Shown here one piece after another: positions 62,957-64,000 of a stretch of DNA of 64,000 nt; position 1 is the stretch's first letter, and every line of letters begins with the position of its first letter. The translations under genes and the position numbers were made by a program. The notes beneath the pieces are model-generated. The model was not told the origin of the DNA. It ran no database searches and was given only the letters and a program-made list of their open reading frames with translations. The stretch lies in assembly GCF_008629675.1 (NCBI RefSeq), contig NZ_VWOX01000004.1, positions 558,001 to 622,000 of the forward strand. The letters run 5' to 3'. This stretch comes from Roseiconus nitratireducens (GTDB lineage Bacteria > Planctomycetota > Planctomycetia > Pirellulales > Pirellulaceae).

Positions 62957-64000
62957 TCATGCCAGTATCGGATGCAGGATTTCGCCGTGCACATCCGTCA
63001 GGCGAAATCGCCGACCCTGGTATCGATAGGTCAGCCGTTCGTGATCGATGCCCAACAAATGCAGCAGCGTGGCTTGGAAGTCGTGCACGCCCACACCGTC
63101 TCGGGCAACGCTGAACCCGAACTCATCGGATTCACCGTACGTCATTCCCGGCTGGATTCCTCCGCCGGCCATCCAGATCGTGAACACGTACGGATGGTGG
63201 TCGCGCCCCCAACGCTTCGTGTCTTCGATGCTTCCTTGCAAGAACGGAGTGCGTCCGAACTCGCCACCCCAGATGACCAACGTGTCCTCCAACAGTCCTC
63301 GCTGTCGGAGGTCCTTGACCAGGGCGGCCGAAGGAGCATCGGTGTCTCGGCACTGGATCTCCAACTGACTGTTCAAATTGCGATGCTGGTCCCAACCGGC
63401 GTGCATCAACTGAATGAAACGCGTGCCCCGCTCGGCCAACCGCCGCGCGATCAGGCAGTTGTATGCATACGATCCCTTCCTGGTAACGTCGGGACCGTAC
63501 ATCTTCAGCGTCGCTTCGGTCTCGTCGGACAGGTCCGTCAATTCCGGAACCGAAGCTTGCATCCGGTAGGCCATTTCATATTGCCGAATTCGCGTGGCGA
63601 TCTCCGGGTCTCCCACCACATCCAGGCGATTCTGGTTCAGAGCCGCCAGATCACTCAACATCCCACGCCGCCGCTGGCGGTCGATCCCAGGCGGGTCGGA
63701 AAGGTACAGAACCGGATCACCGCTTCCGCGAAACTTAACGCCCTGATGGACCGTCGGAAGAAAACCACTGCCCCAGTAGTAGTCGTAGAAAATCTGCCCG
63801 CACGACGCTTCTTTATCGCGTGATGTCATTGCAACAAATGCGGGCAATTCCTCGGTTTCGCTCCCCAACCCGTAGCTGAGCCAGGAACCGATGCTGGGAC
63901 GCCCGGGGCGTTCGTCGCCGGTCAGGAAGAACGTGATGGCCGGAGCGTGATTGACTTGCGTGGTGTGCATCGATTTGATGAAGCACAACTGGTCGGCGAT
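62957..64000 (-). CDS. DUF1501 family protein, C-terminal part (start beyond window)
   Basis: 348 residues are visible; the frame runs on past base 64000, so the Tat signal and N-terminus are missing. DUF1501 hallmarks are HAPAITFFLTGDERPGRPSIGSWLSYGLG, MYGPDVTRKGSYAYNCLIARRLAERGTRFIQL, EFGRTP and HHPYVFTIWMAGGG, ending with a LLGIDHERLTYRYQGR segment. The family is an exported alkaline-phosphatase-like protein usually paired with a DUF1553/DUF1549 haem protein, which would lie upstream on the minus strand outside the window. The function is unknown. Confidence 0.88.
   Translation of the reverse strand: MADQLCFIKSMHTTQVNHAPAITFFLTGDERPGRPSIGSWLSYGLGSETEELPAFVAMTSRDKEASCGQIFYDYYWGSGFLPTVHQGVKFRGSGDPVLYLSDPPGIDRQRRRGMLSDLAALNQNRLDVVGDPEIATRIRQYEMAYRMQASVPELTDLSDETEATLKMYGPDVTRKGSYAYNCLIARRLAERGTRFIQLMHAGWDQHRNLNSQLEIQCRDTDAPSAALVKDLRQRGLLEDTLVIWGGEFGRTPFLQGSIEDTKRWGRDHHPYVFTIWMAGGGIQPGMTYGESDEFGFSVARDGVGVHDFQATLLHLLGIDHERLTYRYQGRRFRLTDVHGEILHPILA

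Noticed and set aside
1-64000. tRNA, rRNA or riboswitch genes
   Set aside because: No cloverleaf-like sequence, rRNA segment or recognisable aptamer was seen in the intergenic regions by eye; a covariance-model search was not possible.

Overview
This window reads as chromosomal DNA from a planctomycete, most likely a member of the Pirellulales. The evidence is gene content: planctomycete cytochrome (PSCyt1/DUF1587-1595-1592-1588-1585) and DUF1552 pairs, a DUF1501 protein, a large beta-propeller/HEAT/haem-c 'PVC dehydrogenase', six type-I sulfatases, Tat-exported Gfo/Idh oxidoreductases, and coding sequence with high GC at third positions. No phage, plasmid, rRNA or tRNA gene was seen. Gene assignments are by reading the proteins; no database search was run.

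Layout. 1-10 kb is housekeeping: the start of a XerC/D recombinase (minus strand, cut by the window edge), galE, a secreted di-haem protein, an AroF-type DAHP synthase with a methyltransferase close behind, then rpmF-fabD-fabG-acpP-fabF. The usual plsX and fabH are missing between rpmF and fabD. 10-21 kb holds a planctomycete hypothetical protein, a TPR lipoprotein, a ferrochelatase with the cysteine pattern of Fe-S ferrochelatases, a secreted nucleoside hydrolase, an ion/anion transporter, small zinc-ribbon proteins, a methyltransferase behind a lipoprotein-like signal, then fliW and csrA separated by an 18-copy 19-bp tandem repeat, an ACT-domain protein and a thioesterase.

21-57 kb is a catabolic accessory region aimed, by inference, at sulfated and decorated polysaccharides. 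It has six sulfatases, two BNR/Asp-box sialidase-like proteins, an EF-hand/esterase/GH43-like three-part fusion, a clan GH-A glycosidase with an N-terminal carbohydrate-binding region, a dimethylformamidase-like protein, a Gfo/Idh oxidoreductase, an RraA-like aldolase, and a tripartite tricarboxylate-type (TTT) transporter. In that transporter the binding protein (TctC) and small membrane subunit (TctB) are fused into one polypeptide, whose start overlaps the stop codon of a sialidase-like gene. The haem-c proteins nearby probably form periplasmic redox modules.

57-64 kb has a Fur/Zur-like regulator divergent from a His-rich ZIP-type zinc transporter, with a candidate palindromic operator between them. 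It continues with a six-BON-domain exported protein, a membrane alpha/beta hydrolase and the C-terminal part of a DUF1501 protein.

The most interesting non-genic feature is a family of five MITE-like elements (83-131 bp) with CTGGACAGCGCCACTTT-type terminal inverted repeats. Four of the five sit exactly at a TAG stop codon, and two are bracketed by perfect 4-bp direct repeats (CTAG, CTAC) that include the stop. Two further palindromic elements (88 and 155 bp) and a short 24-bp palindrome present twice were also found.
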